The translations under genes and the position numbers were made by a program. A stretch of 64,000 bases of DNA from Eleginops maclovinus (lineage: Eukaryota > Chordata > Actinopteri > Perciformes > Eleginopidae), in assembly GCF_036324505.1 (NCBI RefSeq), contig NC_086360.1:2873546-2937545 (forward strand). The letters run 5' to 3'. Positions 20,301 to 30,929 of the stretch are shown here, piece after piece. Every line of letters starts with the position of its first letter. Position 1 is the stretch's first letter. Below the pieces are notes generated by a model. The model was not told where the DNA came from and did no database searches. It was given only the letters and a program-made list of their open reading frames with translations.

Positions 20301-23300
20301 CTTAAAGTAGCGACAGTAAAAGTAGTCATTGTTTGATTGGTCCATTTCAGAATAATATCTCTGATATGTTTTATAATGATTGATCATTAAAGTGTTCTCA
20401 GAGCTGGTAAAGGTGCAGCTAGTTTGAATGGCTCTGTATACTGCAGGGTAGCTGCTGGATTTACTCCAGGTGAACTACAGTCTGATTCAAGGGTTGATTA
20501 TATTTACCATCATTAATCCAGATCTGTAAAGTAACTACAGGGACTAAATAAATGTAGTGCAGTAAAAGTACACCATTTACCTCTGAAGTGTAGTACTGAG
20601 TAGAAGTACTTTTGGCTCTTTTGTCAAAATGACCCTCAAAGTGTCGGGGGTGGAGAGAGAATCTGCAATCAGAACTGTACCAAAAAGCACAAAAAAGATG
20701 ACTTAAGAGATTTACATATATATTTTACGTGTTATTTAGCTGATGCTTTTATGCGAAGGGACCTGCAAAAACTGCATTCAATCATGAATATATATACAGG
20801 GCACTTCTCCCTCTTACTATCAGCGTGTGCCCTCAAACTGAAATGCAGATTTTCCCCGTAAAATGGTAGAGTGATGCCAGAAAACAATATTTCTGTTCGT
20901 CAAAAACTGTATAATTAATCAAAAAATATGAAAAGCGTGTCAAATAAACCATCCGACGGCATTGACAGAAGAAAGAAATATTATTTTCCTTCTCCCTCCA
21001 ATGCATTATTTTCACTGGAAAGTCATTTTGGCAGGAAGTGACCTGTAGATCTATGTTTTACATTTAGATGTTTGAGTTCTTTGATTGTTGTGCATTAGGT
21101 GGAAGATGTGTGAGTCTGTCCCGTGAGTGCTGACGTGTTGCTCTGTGTTGCAGAGGTGCGTGAGGTGTTTGCACACGTCCTGTCAGACCTCCAGATTCCG
21201 TTCACTCGTGTTCCAGTGGAGCCCGGTTTACACGGCTGCCCCGCGCTGCCAGCACACCTCCAAAGATTCTACGCTCAGGTGGAGAAGGACGCCCGGGACT
21301 CCATCCCTGTGTTCACTCGCTACGGAATCAGGTGTGTGTGGAATGTAGCTCAATGAATCCTTCCTATGGTTGTACTCGTCTGACAGAGATTTAGAGGAGG
21401 ATTCTAAGTCCAGATGGAACAACTGGTGTTCATAAGGACAGAATGTGCACACCTCACATAGACTTACGCAACATTCACACGGTTCCGTTCCGTTAACGCT
21501 TGCCGGAGGCGTATCTGGCGCTTGTGGTTAACGCGACCGACTGGTTCCGGACACTCAAAGCGAAAAAGCCCACTTTCTATATGAAAAGACGGAATCTAAA
21601 ACATGTTTTGATTGACAGCTAATGTCACTGGTTCTGTTTTTGGCAATCAACACATTTTAGGATTATAAAAGAGGCCCTATTATGCTAACTTGGGGTTTTC
21701 CCTTTCCTGTATTGTGTTCTACAGGTTTTTGTGTATGTAAATGGTGTACAACGCCGCCCCCCGAACACCCCACACTTGAATTGCCCACATTGGACTCCTT
21801 TACTGAATTTCTCCTTTACTGGATTAATAAAGGTCCATCTTAATCTTTGTTTACTTCATTACATTCCAACACTATTGGTTCTATAGAGTGGGCAGGAACG
21901 AGTCCTAAAACCCGGAAGTGAGTTAGCGACATTAATAACATCAGCAGTCATCACAACAGAGCTTCCCAGCTAACCAATCAGAACAGTCTGGGCTCTGGTT
22001 TCAGACAGCGGGTGAAAAGAGGTGCTGCAGCACAGGCAGTATGAGAAAGATAAAGAGCTTTGTGAACATTAAAGCATATAGAGTGGGGCAGGAACGAGTC
22101 CTAAAACCCGGAAGTGAGTTAGCGACATTAATAACATCAGCAGTCATCACAACAGAGCTTCCCAGCTAACCAATCAGAACAGTCTGGGCTCTGGTTTCAG
22201 ACAGCGGGTGAAAAGAGGTGCTGCAGCACAGGCAGTATGAGAAAGATAAAGAGCTTTGTGAACATTAAAGCATGGAGACAAGTCCCAGGAGAGACACTAC
22301 ATACTGATATACACCTGAACATCAGCAGGAGAGGACTCTTTAAAGTAGAGATGCTACATACTGATATACACCTGAACATCAGCAGGAGAGGACTCTTTAA
22401 AGTAGAGACGCTACATACTGATATACACCTTGAACATCAGCAGGAGAGGACTCTTTAAAGTAGAGACACTACATACTGATATACACCTGAACATCTGCAG
22501 GAGAGGACTCTTTAAAGTAGAGACACCACATACTGATATACACCTGAACATCAGCAGGAGAGGACTCTTTAAAGTAGAGACACTACATACTGATATACAC
22601 ATGAACATCAGCAGGGGAGGACTCTTTAAAGTAGAGACACTACATACTGATATACACCTGAACATCAGGAGAGGACTCTTTAAAGTAGAGACATTACATA
22701 CTGATATACACCTGAACATCAGCAGGAGAGGACTCTTTAAAGTAGAGACACTACATACTGATATACACCTGAACATCAGCAGGAGAGGACTCTTTAAAGT
22801 AGAGACACTACATACTGATATACACCTGAACATCAGGAGAGGACTCTTTAAAGTAGAGACATTACATACTGATATACACCTGAACATCAGCAGGAGAAGA
22901 CTCTTTAAAGTAGAGACACTACATACTGATATACACCTGAACATCAGCGGGAGAGGACTCTTTAAAGTAGAGACACTTCATACTGATATACACCTGAACA
23001 TCAGCGGGAGAGGACTCTTTAAAGTAGAGACACTTCATACTGATATACACCTGAACATCAGCAGGAGAGGACTCTTTAAAGTAGAGACATTACATACTGA
23101 TATACACCTGAACATCATCAGGAGAGGCCTCTTTAAAGTAGAGACACTACATACTGATATACACCTGAACATCAGCAGGAGAGGACTCTTTAAAGTAGAG
23201 ACACTACATACTGATATACACCTGAACATCAGCAGGAGAGGACTCTTTAAAGTAGAGACGCTACATACTGATATACACCTGAACATCAGCAGGAGAGGAC

Positions 23301-25762
23301 TCTTTAAAGTAGAGACATGACATACTGATATACACCTGAACATCAGCAGGAGAGGACTCTTTAAAGTAGAGACCCTACATACTGATATACACCTGAACAT
23401 CAGCAGGAGAGGACTCTTTAAAGTAAAGACGCCACATACTGATATACACCTGAACATCAGCAGGGGAGGACTCTTTAAAGTAGAGACACTACATACTGAT
23501 ATACACCTGAACATAAGCAGGAGAGGACTCTTTAAAGTAGAGACACTACATACTGATATACACCTGAACATCAACAGGAGAGGACTCTTTAAAGTAGAGA
23601 CATTACATACTGATATACACCTGAACATCAGCAGGAGAGGACTCTTTAAAGTAGAGACCCTACATACTGATATACACCTGAACATCAGCAGGAGAGGACT
23701 CTTTAAAGTAGAGACGCTACATACTGATATACACCTGAACATCAGCAGGAGAGGACTCTTTAAAGTAGAGACGCTACATACTGATATACACCTGAACATC
23801 AGCAGGAGAGGACTCTTTAAAGAAGAGACGCTACATACTGATATACACCTGAACATCAGCAGGAGAGGACTCTTTAAAGTAGAGACACTACATACAGATA
23901 TACACCTGAACATCAGCAGGAGAGGACTCTTTAAAGAAGAGACACTACATACTGATATACACCTGAACATCAGCAGGAGAGGACTCTTTAAAGTAGAGAC
24001 ACTACATACTGATATACACCTGAACATCAGCAGGAGAGGACTCTTTAAAGTAGAGACACTACATACTGATATACACCTGAACATCAGCAGGAGAGGACTC
24101 TTTAAAGAAGAGACACTACATACTGATATACACCTGAACATCAGCAGAATATAGCACTTACAAAGATGTGGCTTATTGTAAGCTAATGTTCCTGCAGGAT
24201 TCTTGCTTTTCGGAGTTTCTTCATGGTTAAATGAGGTGATTGTCTGTCTCTTGGGATGAAAGCTTCAGAGATGTAATGAAATACACAGAACACATGCTAA
24301 CTGGACCTATAGATATTATTCCAGCAAAACAAACGCATGCATTTATGGAGAGGTCAGTGCCCAGAAGGTGAACAGGCTCCTCTCCAGCTACCAATCCTTA
24401 CAAAGTATTTATGTGATCCGTACAGGGAATCAAATCTGTGATCTTCAGGTTCCCCAGACTTCTCCAACATTTGATGACGATGAAAATTATCATTCAGGTA
24501 TCTCTGCTGACGGTGGCATGCATTAATGATGGAGCATGCAGCCCAGTGTAATGGTTGTGTGTCACAGCTGAGGCTTCACTTCACAACACACACACTGTGC
24601 TGTCTGTCCACTCGTAGATCTGCACACTGCTGGAGGAAGCAGAAGTATTAATGTGTAAGCAGGTGGTCCAGTCTGCTGACATGTCCTTAATACCACCATG
24701 TGTTCGCATGGCTTCACTAATGCCATGCAAAGACTGGCTTTGCATAGCTCTGCCTTCGGAGTGAACCGCAGAGTTTTGACCTCTCCATCATTGTCCTTTC
24801 TCCAGGGCGCACACCCAGTATACTCATAACCTGCAGACATGGTTGCAGGTTGGATTAAAAACACAGATGGATGAATATTTAAATCCCATTAGATGTTTTA
24901 ATACCCAGAGGTGTCGCCCTGCTCAGAGGCAGAGGTGGAGGAAGTATTCAGATATTGTACTTAAGTAAAAATAGAAGTACCAGAGAGTAGGAATACTGTT
25001 GATTATTATAATTATTGATCATTAAAGTGTTCTCAGAGCTGGTAAAGGTGCAGCTAGTTTGAATGGCTTTGTATACTGCAGGGTAGCTGCTGGATTTACT
25101 GCAGGTGAACTAAAGTCTGATTTAAGGGCTCATTATATTCACCATCATTAATCCAGATCTGTAAAGTAACTACAGGGACTAAATACATGTAGTGGAGTAA
25201 AAGTACAAAGTAGCTTGAAATGGAAATACTCAAGGAAAGTACAAGTACCTCAAAATGTTACTTAAGTACAGTACTTGAGTAAATGTACTTAGTTAGTTTA
25301 CACCTCTGATGCACGTCCCTGATAAGGGTTGATGCCGCTTGTTTGTTTGTTTGTTTATTATTGAAGGTTGATAATGAGCTGTCAGCTGCTTTATGGCTGA
25401 CTTTGATAAGGGTCTTATCCTCTGTCCACAGATGGCCCCATGTGTACCTGGGACTGACCACCATGGGCCAGAACATGTCTGTCTCCAACCTGCAGCGGGC
25501 CCTCAGCCACGCGCTGGCTGCGGGGCCCCCAGGCTCTACCTCCAGCAGTGCATCAGGCTCCAATCAGCCTGTGGTCACAGCAGAGCTCATGGTCCACCCG
25601 GGTTACCCCAGTCACCCCCAGGAAGGAGGCTGTGGAGAGGGACCCGACGACTTCTCCAAGTCCGCTGACAGACAGCACGAGTTGAGCGTGCTCAGGGACC
25701 CCGCCCTGCTGGCCCTCTACCGCCAGGAGAGAGTGCAGCTGTGTGCCTTCAAACACCTCTGA
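14330..25762 (+). CDS. ydjc: YdjC-like carbohydrate deacetylase, five coding exons
   Basis: Coding exons are 14330-14493, 17986-18145, 19983-20082, 21154-21331 and 25432-25762. Phases match throughout and the protein is 310 aa, close to the roughly 320 aa of vertebrate YDJC. Family signatures are all present: [16 protein letters not shown] at residues 10-25 (metal-binding Asp), GLHANLSEG at 61-69 (His) and [14 protein letters not shown] at 129-142 (His pair). Family members are metal-dependent deacetylases of N-acetylated sugars such as diacetylchitobiose; the substrate of the vertebrate protein is not shown by this sequence. The ATG follows an acceptor at 14317. Exon 5 encodes a Ser/Gly-rich loop ([12 protein letters not shown]) and ends LCAFKHL. 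Introns carry a THAP remnant, Tc1 and MITE pieces and a large minisatellite. ube2l3 lies next to it, as in human. Confidence 0.95.
14494..16960 (+). other. ydjc intron 1, first part, no clear feature
   Basis: AT-rich intron with faint MITE traces near 14984-15022 (GTACTTTTACTTGAGTGAAG). Around 16895-16950 the string AGTCGACTAATGCGGAGCAG, then CCCTAA, resembles the right end of a hAT-type element. I cannot find its left partner or a target duplication. Confidence 0.4.
16970..17410 (-). repeat. Inverted partial copy of the AGGGGACCTTT family repeat
   Basis: Read on the minus strand this matches 6905-7370. It includes the motif whose plus-strand form is CTCCAAAGGGGCGTGGCCAG, repeated at 17347 and 17370, and CAGAAATAATGCTGGATGTG. 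The copy is truncated at both ends. Confidence 0.7.
17663..17839 (+). pseudogene. THAP zinc-finger remnant, probably from a P-element-like transposon
   Basis: A 58-codon open frame starts [20 protein letters not shown], followed by [26 protein letters not shown], then stops. CSNT, the LFTLPKD block and the spaced Trp residues fit the front half of a THAP domain. The usual first Cys of the C2CH module is missing (Val in its place), and the distal C-x2-H half is absent. It lies in a ydjc intron, with no upstream splice partner evident. It is most likely a decayed transposon exon. Confidence 0.6.
18190..18903 (-). mobile_element. Truncated Tc1-like transposon
   Basis: The 5' inverted-repeat end (CAAATACTTATTTCCTTCACTG on the plus strand, then TA) closes at 18903. 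The minus-strand reading from 18539 gives a Tc1 transposase N-terminus: [20 protein letters not shown], then [13 protein letters not shown] and [18 protein letters not shown]. It stops matching after LRRNGLKSC, so the catalytic core and the other inverted repeat are missing. The break point near 18150-18200 lies just past the ydjc exon 2 donor. Confidence 0.85.
18904..19982 (+). other. ydjc intron 2 remainder
   Basis: A diverged MITE trace is visible at about 19020-19110 (GTACTTTTACTTAAATAAGA, TTTTGAACGCAGGGCTTTTA). The rest is unrecognised. Confidence 0.45.
20211..20625 (+). repeat. TACTTGAGTAAAAGTA MITE copy, 5'-truncated
   Basis: It begins at the internal block GTGTAGGAATACTCTGTCAC and runs through ACTCTCATCTAAATGTACTT and CAGATCTGTAAAGTAACTAC to AGTACTGAGTAGAAGTAC. 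The tandem 5' portion is missing. Confidence 0.85.
21660..22273. repeat. Dispersed repeat with a ~195-bp tandem duplication
   Basis: A left end of the CCTATTATGCTAAC family is at about 21670. Two nearly identical blocks, about 21883-22075 and about 22077-22273, follow. Each starts TATAGAGTGG, contains GGAACGAGTCCTAAAACCCG and AACCAATCAGAACAGTCTGG, and ends GTGAACATTAAAGCAT. The second block leads straight into the 57-bp minisatellite, which therefore seems to have grown from within this repeat. Confidence 0.8.
22291..24147. repeat. 57-bp minisatellite, about 32-33 units
   Basis: The unit is GAGACACTACATACTGATAT, then ACACCTGAACATCAGCAGGA, then GAGGACTCTTTAAAGTA (57 bp). Two units lack AGC (54 bp), near 22668 and 22836. 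One unit has a 1-bp insertion at about 22429. Because 57 and 54 are multiples of three, one plus-strand frame stays open for 296 codons and one minus-strand frame for 368 codons. In translation they are 19-residue repeats ([19 protein letters not shown] and [19 protein letters not shown]). The array lies wholly inside ydjc intron 4 and there is no sign that either frame is a gene. Confidence 0.95.
24148..24929 (+). other. ydjc intron 4, unique-looking sequence
   Basis: Moderate GC and no recognised element. The 100-codon minus-strand open frame at 24562-24864 has no family signature or splice support. Confidence 0.4.
24930..25308 (+). repeat. TACTTGAGTAAAAGTA MITE, short copy with both ends
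   Basis: It starts CAGAGGTGGAGGAAGTATTC and ends TTTACACCTCTG, giving short inverted ends CAGAGGTG / CACCTCTG. An internal deletion removes the ACTCTCATCTAAATG block. This copy best defines the family ends. No convincing target duplication is visible. Confidence 0.85.
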
Positions 25763-26189
25763 GACACAGTCGATATAACACCATTCTCTCTCAATCTGCC
25801 CTAATGAGCAGTATGTGATAGGGGGGGATTTTACTCCAGACGTAGTTTCCATAATAGCATACCTTATCTTGTTATTAAAACAGTTCCTAAAAGCACAGAA
25901 ATATGTGCACTGCCATGTCTAAATAATGTTTCATGTATATACAGAATAGCGAAGTGTTTCACAAATAGCCGTTTACAACGCAAGTATAAACAACGTTACA
26001 ATAGGATATCTACAGTTCAGTAGGAAAATGATGGATTCAAATTCTAACTAATCAGTCTCTAATTTGTTAATAATGAAGGAACCTCCACACTGAGGTTGTA
26101 CTGAGTTATAGATGCTCTATAGATCCTTACAGTCGAGAAGAAAAGAGAACAGAAGCCCTGCACAAACCATGGTAACCTCCCAGCTCGGT
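25763..26189. other. ydjc 3' UTR and flank
   Basis: Sequence after the ydjc stop. No canonical AATAAA is evident in the first 400 bp; a possible one is at about 26865 beyond a repeat. Nothing else is recognised. Confidence 0.35.
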
Positions 26190-26600
26190 TTCATGTTCAC
26201 TGTGTGGAGAAGTGAGCAGGCGTTTGCAGAAGCTGACAGAAATATCCCATTATACTCCTTTTCAACAATCTCTGATTGGCTGAAACACCAAACAGATCAT
26301 TGTTCCCATAAACCCCTCTGTTTCAGGCCTGTTCCAAAAGTGCTGATTCTGTGTCTGTAGCTTTAAATGCTAATGAGCTGCTGCTGGCCACGCCCCTCTG
26401 AGAAGTGATTGCTTAAAAAAAACACAATGGTGCTCTAGGAGGAGATTCAGGTGATAAGGTGGGTGGGTGTTACCTTGGTAGGTGATTGGCTAATGATTGC
26501 ACAATCCAACAAAACATTGTGACATCACAAAGTGGCCAAATCTGATCAGCTGATTTTCAGACAGGTTTTTATATATCAGGACCAAAAGAGATGGATGTTG
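26190..26600. repeat. AGGGGACCTTT-family dispersed repeat, partial
   Basis: Shared blocks with 6.9 kb and 50.9 kb include AAGTGCTGATTCTGTGTCTG, TAGCTTTAAATGCTAATGAG and GCTGCTGGCCACGCCCCT. It also carries ATTGTGACATCACAAAGTGG and CTGATCAGCTGATTTTCAGA. The ends are eroded. Confidence 0.6.
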
Positions 26601-27463
26601 TGGGAGCTAGGATTAGACAGATCGGACAGAAACTAGCAGGGGTGGGGGGGTCAAACATACAGTACATCACAGTTTACAAGGCCACCTCCTGCCTCCCCCT
26701 GCACCCACCGGGGTTGTGTTCACACAGTTATCACGCAGTCAGGGGTTATTAGCTCAATGAAGCTCAGAAATTGGGTCAATAATCGGGATAACCTGTTGCG
26801 TTGTCTCCATCCCAACCACTGTGATGTCTCCAGATGTCAGCTGATGAATGAAACCTCAGAAGGAAATAAACGTGTCCTTTAAAGGCAAACCCACAAAATG
26901 ATGATTTGTACACCAATCAATCAACCCATTTTATCTTTTACTGTTAAACAGATATTTTCAAAGGCTGCACACGGTGAGTCATTGATATGCAATTAATCGT
27001 TTAGTGGATGGAGACTTATTCCTTAGTAAATGAAGCCATGTTGTGGATTAGATAAATGATTCCTAATGAACGCAGGTCTGTAGCACTGAACATCTGATAA
27101 CCTGCCAAATGTCGGACTCAGTGAATGTGATGCACCTGTAACAGTACGCTTTGTAATATTTATAGCTTTTATCTGGATATTTGAAATGGTATATTTTGAT
27201 AAAGTTTCTGTGGAAACTTTTTTTACATTGCTGTGTTTTAAATGTGACAGAGATAACAACTGAACAGCTGAGCAAATAAATGATGTCAAAGTGATGTCTG
27301 ATGTTTCTTCTCTGATCTAAAGCAACGTGTTGTTTTCTTATATCTAATTCTTACGTTTTTAAACCCTTCAGAGCAGCTTCTGCACATATTTTCCAAATGT
27401 ACATAAACGGTGATATTTTTATGATATTCTTATTCTTTTTCCATTGCAGAATATAGACTCGGA
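26601..27463. other. ydjc-ube2l3 intergenic, nothing recognised
   Basis: AT-rich sequence with several possible AATAAA strings (about 26865 and 27275). No coding or repeat signature that I can name. Confidence 0.35.
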
Positions 27464-27740
27464 GGATGAAAGCCTCTATTTGTCACACACACACACTGAA
27501 ATCTGATCTCTGCTTTTAACCCATCCAACTGGGAGCAGTGGGCATAAATTGTACAGAGGGGAGCAATGGGGGTTGGGGGGGAGGGGGGTGTAGGGGGTGT
27601 CTGGTGCCTTGCTCGAGTGCACCACAGCAGGGCCCAGGAGGTGAACTGGGACCTGTAAGTAGCAGCCCACCCTCCATATTTAGGTTTGCTAGGGGACTTG
27701 AACCCGCGACCCTACAGCTCTCAGTCCAAGTCCCGACTTT
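27464..27740 (+). repeat. SINE/LINE-like dispersed repeat
   Basis: Contains GGGAGCAGTGGGCATAAATT, GTGCCTTGCTCGAGTGCACC, CAGGAGGTGAACTGGGACCT and GACTTGAACCCGCGACCCTA. These are typical of an abundant fish retroposon that resembles a degenerate tRNA B-box region. It is related to the copy at about 28000-28190. Confidence 0.6.
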
Positions 27741-27934
27741 TTTTTCTTTTATTATAAAATTTTACATTTTATTTATATTTTTACATAATATGTACATGTA
27801 CCAGAAAAGGTCCTTTATGGACACATTTATTTGAGCACAAACACAAATTATAAAAATAATAAACCCTCCTACGCCAAAAACTAATTATGAAAACCAATAA
27901 ACAAGAAAAAACATACATGAATCAAATAAATCAT

Positions 27935-28000
27935 AGGAGGAGGAAGAGGAGGAGGAGGAGGAAAAGAAGAAGAAAATGAAGAAAAAGAAGAAGAATACCC
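27935..28000. repeat. Purine-rich (AGG/AAG)n tract
   Basis: A run of GGAGGAGGAAGAGGAGGAGG type, then AAGAAGAAGAAAATGAAG. It is a low-complexity microsatellite. Confidence 0.8.
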
Positions 28001-28002
28001 TT

Positions 28003-28190
28003 AATGGTCCCACAGAGGAGAAATTGTACTAGGAGCAGTGGGCTGCCATATGTACGGCACACGGGGAGCAATGTCTTGCTCAGGGACACCATGGTAGCAC
28101 TCGGTCTTTCTGGGACTTGAACTGTGACCTTCCAGTTCCCTGGCCAAGCACACTTTGCCACCACCGCCACCAAAGAGAGAGAGAGACCTC
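28003..28190 (+). repeat. Second copy of the SINE/LINE-like repeat
   Basis: AGGAGCAGTGGGCTGCCATA, TCTTGCTCAGGGACACCATG and GGGACTTGAACTGTGACCTT parallel the copy at 27464-27740. Minus-strand open frames over it are repeat sequence. Confidence 0.55.
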
Positions 28191-29323
28191 AAACAACTGT
28201 TTATTTTACAATCACAGTATTTAGTTTTGTTGTTCAGGAATAAGTTGTCAAATGTAGGCAGCTGTTTTGAGTCAGCGGGTTACAAAACTGCTTCTCTTTA
28301 ACATGCACTCCTCCCTATCGTGACTCATCACCGATATATTCCTGAGAATAGACACACCATTTACCAACAAATCTTTGGAATCACTCAAGATTTAATAATG
28401 TCTTGTGGTATTCTTTCCTGTGCTTCCCAGTCTAGGTCTGGATAGTACTGGAGATTGAAACATTTAGCAGGAGTGGAAGGGGTTTTAAACACTGTTTACC
28501 TGTGAAAAATAAAACAATAGTAATAATCTAATCTGAGTATCACAATATCAAAGTCATGTAACCTGATTACTTTCATAATAAATATGAATAATCAGGAAAA
28601 CCTGCCTGTCATGAAGTATATTCAGGCAGAAGCCTATACACCAAATGTAAGGAAGGGAATACAGTTCCTGCTGGTGGTGCGAGACAGACACCAGCTCCCC
28701 CTGGTGGAGGGGTTGCACAATCTGAGTTCCTGCCACATTTTATGTGTCACTGTCAGTCCCCTCCTGAGAACAAAATCAAGCCACTTCTACTAAGTTTGAT
28801 GAGGGATAAAACGATGTTTCTTTCTTTTCTTCGTGAGATTGATACTGTTGAACTACTCCCACAAGTATGAAATACTTTTACTGTCTACTTTTTGAGTAAT
28901 CCTCTGTCAAAGACCCTCCTGAATACAAGAATGCATGTTGTTTGTGTTGTTTTTAATAAGCGTTAAAAACCTTTCCTCATGAGACTGATATTGTTGGAGT
29001 ATTTTAAGATGATATGGTAGACAGATATCAGCACTGCTTCGAGTCAGTACTCCAGCAGCAGCATTTTTACCCCTTGGAAAGTATTTAGAGACTGGCCTGT
29101 ATACTGCTCACAACTATCCTTAGCACAGTGACACACCCTTGTCACTCTTGTTGGCCTCTATGATGCTGCTGTCTATTAATGATAAGATTTCTCTCTGCCC
29201 CTAGTTTATTCCTCCATCAGTCTCATCAGCCTCGTCTTTACCTACCACCCTGAAGTGAAATGAGTGTTTGATTATGGACAGTTTTTATTTTATCCTTATC
29301 TAAATCAGAGGGACGATAGCTCA
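28191..29323. other. Intergenic, nothing recognised
   Basis: Mixed AT-rich sequence between retroposon pieces and the intact Tc1 element. The open frames near 28554-28793 lie on both strands over each other and look like chance. Confidence 0.35.
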
Positions 29324-29325
29324 TA

Positions 29326-30927
29326 CAGTGGGGCAAAAAAGTATTTAGTCAGCCACCAATTGTGCAAGTTCTCCCATTTAAAAAGATGAGAGAGGCCTGT
29401 AATTTTCATCATAGGTATACCTCAACTATGAGAGACAAAATGAGAAAAAGAAATCCAGGAAATCACATTGTAGGATTTTTAATGAATTAATTGGTAAATT
29501 CCTCGGTAAAATAAGTATTTGGTCACCTACAAACAAGCAAGATTTCTGGCTCTCACAGACCTGTAACTTCTTCTTTAAGAGGCTCCTCTGTCCTCCACTC
29601 GTTACCTGTATTAATGGCACCTTTTTGAACTCGTTATCAGTATAAAAGACACCTGTCCACAACCTCAAACAGTCATACTCCAAACTCCACTATGGCCAAG
29701 ACCAAAGAGCTGTCAAAGGAGACCAGAGACAAAATTGTAGACCTGCACCAGGCTGGGAAAACTGAATCTGCAATAGGTAAGCAGCTTGGTGTGAAGAAAT
29801 CAATTGTGGGAGCAATTATTAGAAAATGGAAGACATACAAGACCACTGCTAATCTCCCTCGATCTGGGGCTCCACGCAAGATCTCACCCCGTGGGGTCAA
29901 AATTATCACAAGAACGGTGAGCAAAAATCCCAGAACCACACGGGGGGACCTAGTGAATGACCTGCAGAGAGCTGGGACCAAAGTAACAGAGGCTACCATC
30001 AGTAACACACTACGCCGCCAGGGACTTAAATCCTGCAGTTCCAGACGTGTCCCCCTGCTTAAGCCAGTACATGTCCAGGCCCGTCTGAAGTTTGCTAGAG
30101 GGCATTTGGATGATCCAGAAGAGGATTGGGAGAATGTCATATGGTCAGATGAAACCAAAATAGAACTTTTTGGTAAAAACTCAACTCGTCGTGTTTGGAG
30201 GAGAAAGAATGCAGAGTTGCATCCAAAGAACACCATACCTACTGTGAAGCATGGGGGTGGAAACATCATGCTTTGGGGCTGTTTCTCTGCAAAGGGACCA
30301 GGACGACTGATCCGTGTAAAGGAAAGAATGAATGGGGCCATGTATCGTGAGATTTTGAGTGAAAACCTCCTTCCATCAGCAAGGGCACTGAAGATGAAGC
30401 GTGGCTGGGTCTTTCAGCATGACAATGATAACAAACACACCGCCAGGGCAACGAAGGAGTGGCTTCGTAAGAAGCATTTCAAGGTCCTGGAGTGGCCTAG
30501 CCAGTCTCCAGATCTCAACCCCATAGAAAATCTTTGGAGGGAGTTGAAAGTCCGTGTTGCCCAGCGACAGCCCCAAAACCTCACTGCTTTAGAGGAGATC
30601 TGCATGGAGGAATGGGCCAAAATACCAGCAACAGTGTGTGAAAACCTTGTGAAGACTTACAGAAAACGTTTGACCTCTGTCGTTGCCAACAAAGGGTATA
30701 TAACAAAGTATTGAGATGAACTTTTGTTATTGACCAAATACTTATTTTCCACAATAATTGGAAAATAAATTCATTAAAAATCCTTCAATGTGATTTCCTG
30801 GATTTTCTTTCTCATTCTGTCTCTCATAGTTGAGGTATACCTATGATAAAAATTACAGGCCTCTCATCTTTTTAAATGGGAGAACTTGCACAATTGGTGG
30901 CTGACTAAATACTTTTTTGCCCCACTG
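29326..30927 (+). mobile_element. Full-length Tc1 transposon with uninterrupted transposase
   Basis: Inverted repeats of about 200 bp start CAGTGGGGCAAAAAAGTATT and end in the reverse complement, inside a TA target duplication (29324-29325 and 30928-30929). Both ends also share TTAGTCAGCCACCAATTGTG and an inner AAGTATTTGGTC. The 1,602-bp element has one transposase ORF. It lies between ydjc and ube2l3. Its high similarity to the copy at 46 kb argues for recent activity of the family. Confidence 0.96.
29692..30714 (+). CDS. Tc1/mariner DD34E transposase, uninterrupted ORF
   Basis: 340 aa, normal Tc1 length. An N-terminal paired-like HTH region (residues about 5-50, [20 protein letters not shown]) is followed by the GRPR-type linker [11 protein letters not shown]. 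The catalytic domain has Asp in VIWSDETK, Asp in VFQHDND and Glu in NPIENLW. Counting the residues between the second Asp and the Glu gives 34, the Tc1 DD34E signature. The protein cuts and pastes the element at TA sites. One oddity is that the usual Pro in HDNDPKHTA is Asn here, while the 46-kb sister keeps Pro. Whether that residue change impairs the enzyme is unknown. The gene is intronless and flanked by its own inverted repeats. Confidence 0.95.
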   Translation: MAKTKELSKETRDKIVDLHQAGKTESAIGKQLGVKKSIVGAIIRKWKTYKTTANLPRSGAPRKISPRGVKIITRTVSKNPRTTRGDLVNDLQRAGTKVTEATISNTLRRQGLKSCSSRRVPLLKPVHVQARLKFARGHLDDPEEDWENVIWSDETKIELFGKNSTRRVWRRKNAELHPKNTIPTVKHGGGNIMLWGCFSAKGPGRLIRVKERMNGAMYREILSENLLPSARALKMKRGWVFQHDNDNKHTARATKEWLRKKHFKVLEWPSQSPDLNPIENLWRELKVRVAQRQPQNLTALEEICMEEWAKIPATVCENLVKTYRKRLTSVVANKGYITKY

Positions 30928-30929
30928 TA

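Noticed and set aside
22430..24141. Long open frames of 296 codons (+) and 368 codons (-) with 19-residue repeats
   Set aside because: They are simple translations of the 57-bp minisatellite inside a ydjc intron. A period divisible by three keeps frames open. There is no start context, splice support or homology.
22291..24147. CRISPR-like look of regularly spaced repeats
   Set aside because: The whole 57-bp unit is repeated, with no variable spacers; the host is a vertebrate.
27680..27730. tRNA gene suggested by GACTTGAACCCGCGACCCTA
   Set aside because: It is only a B-box-like string within a retroposon, with no A-box, anticodon arm or acceptor pairing that I can build.
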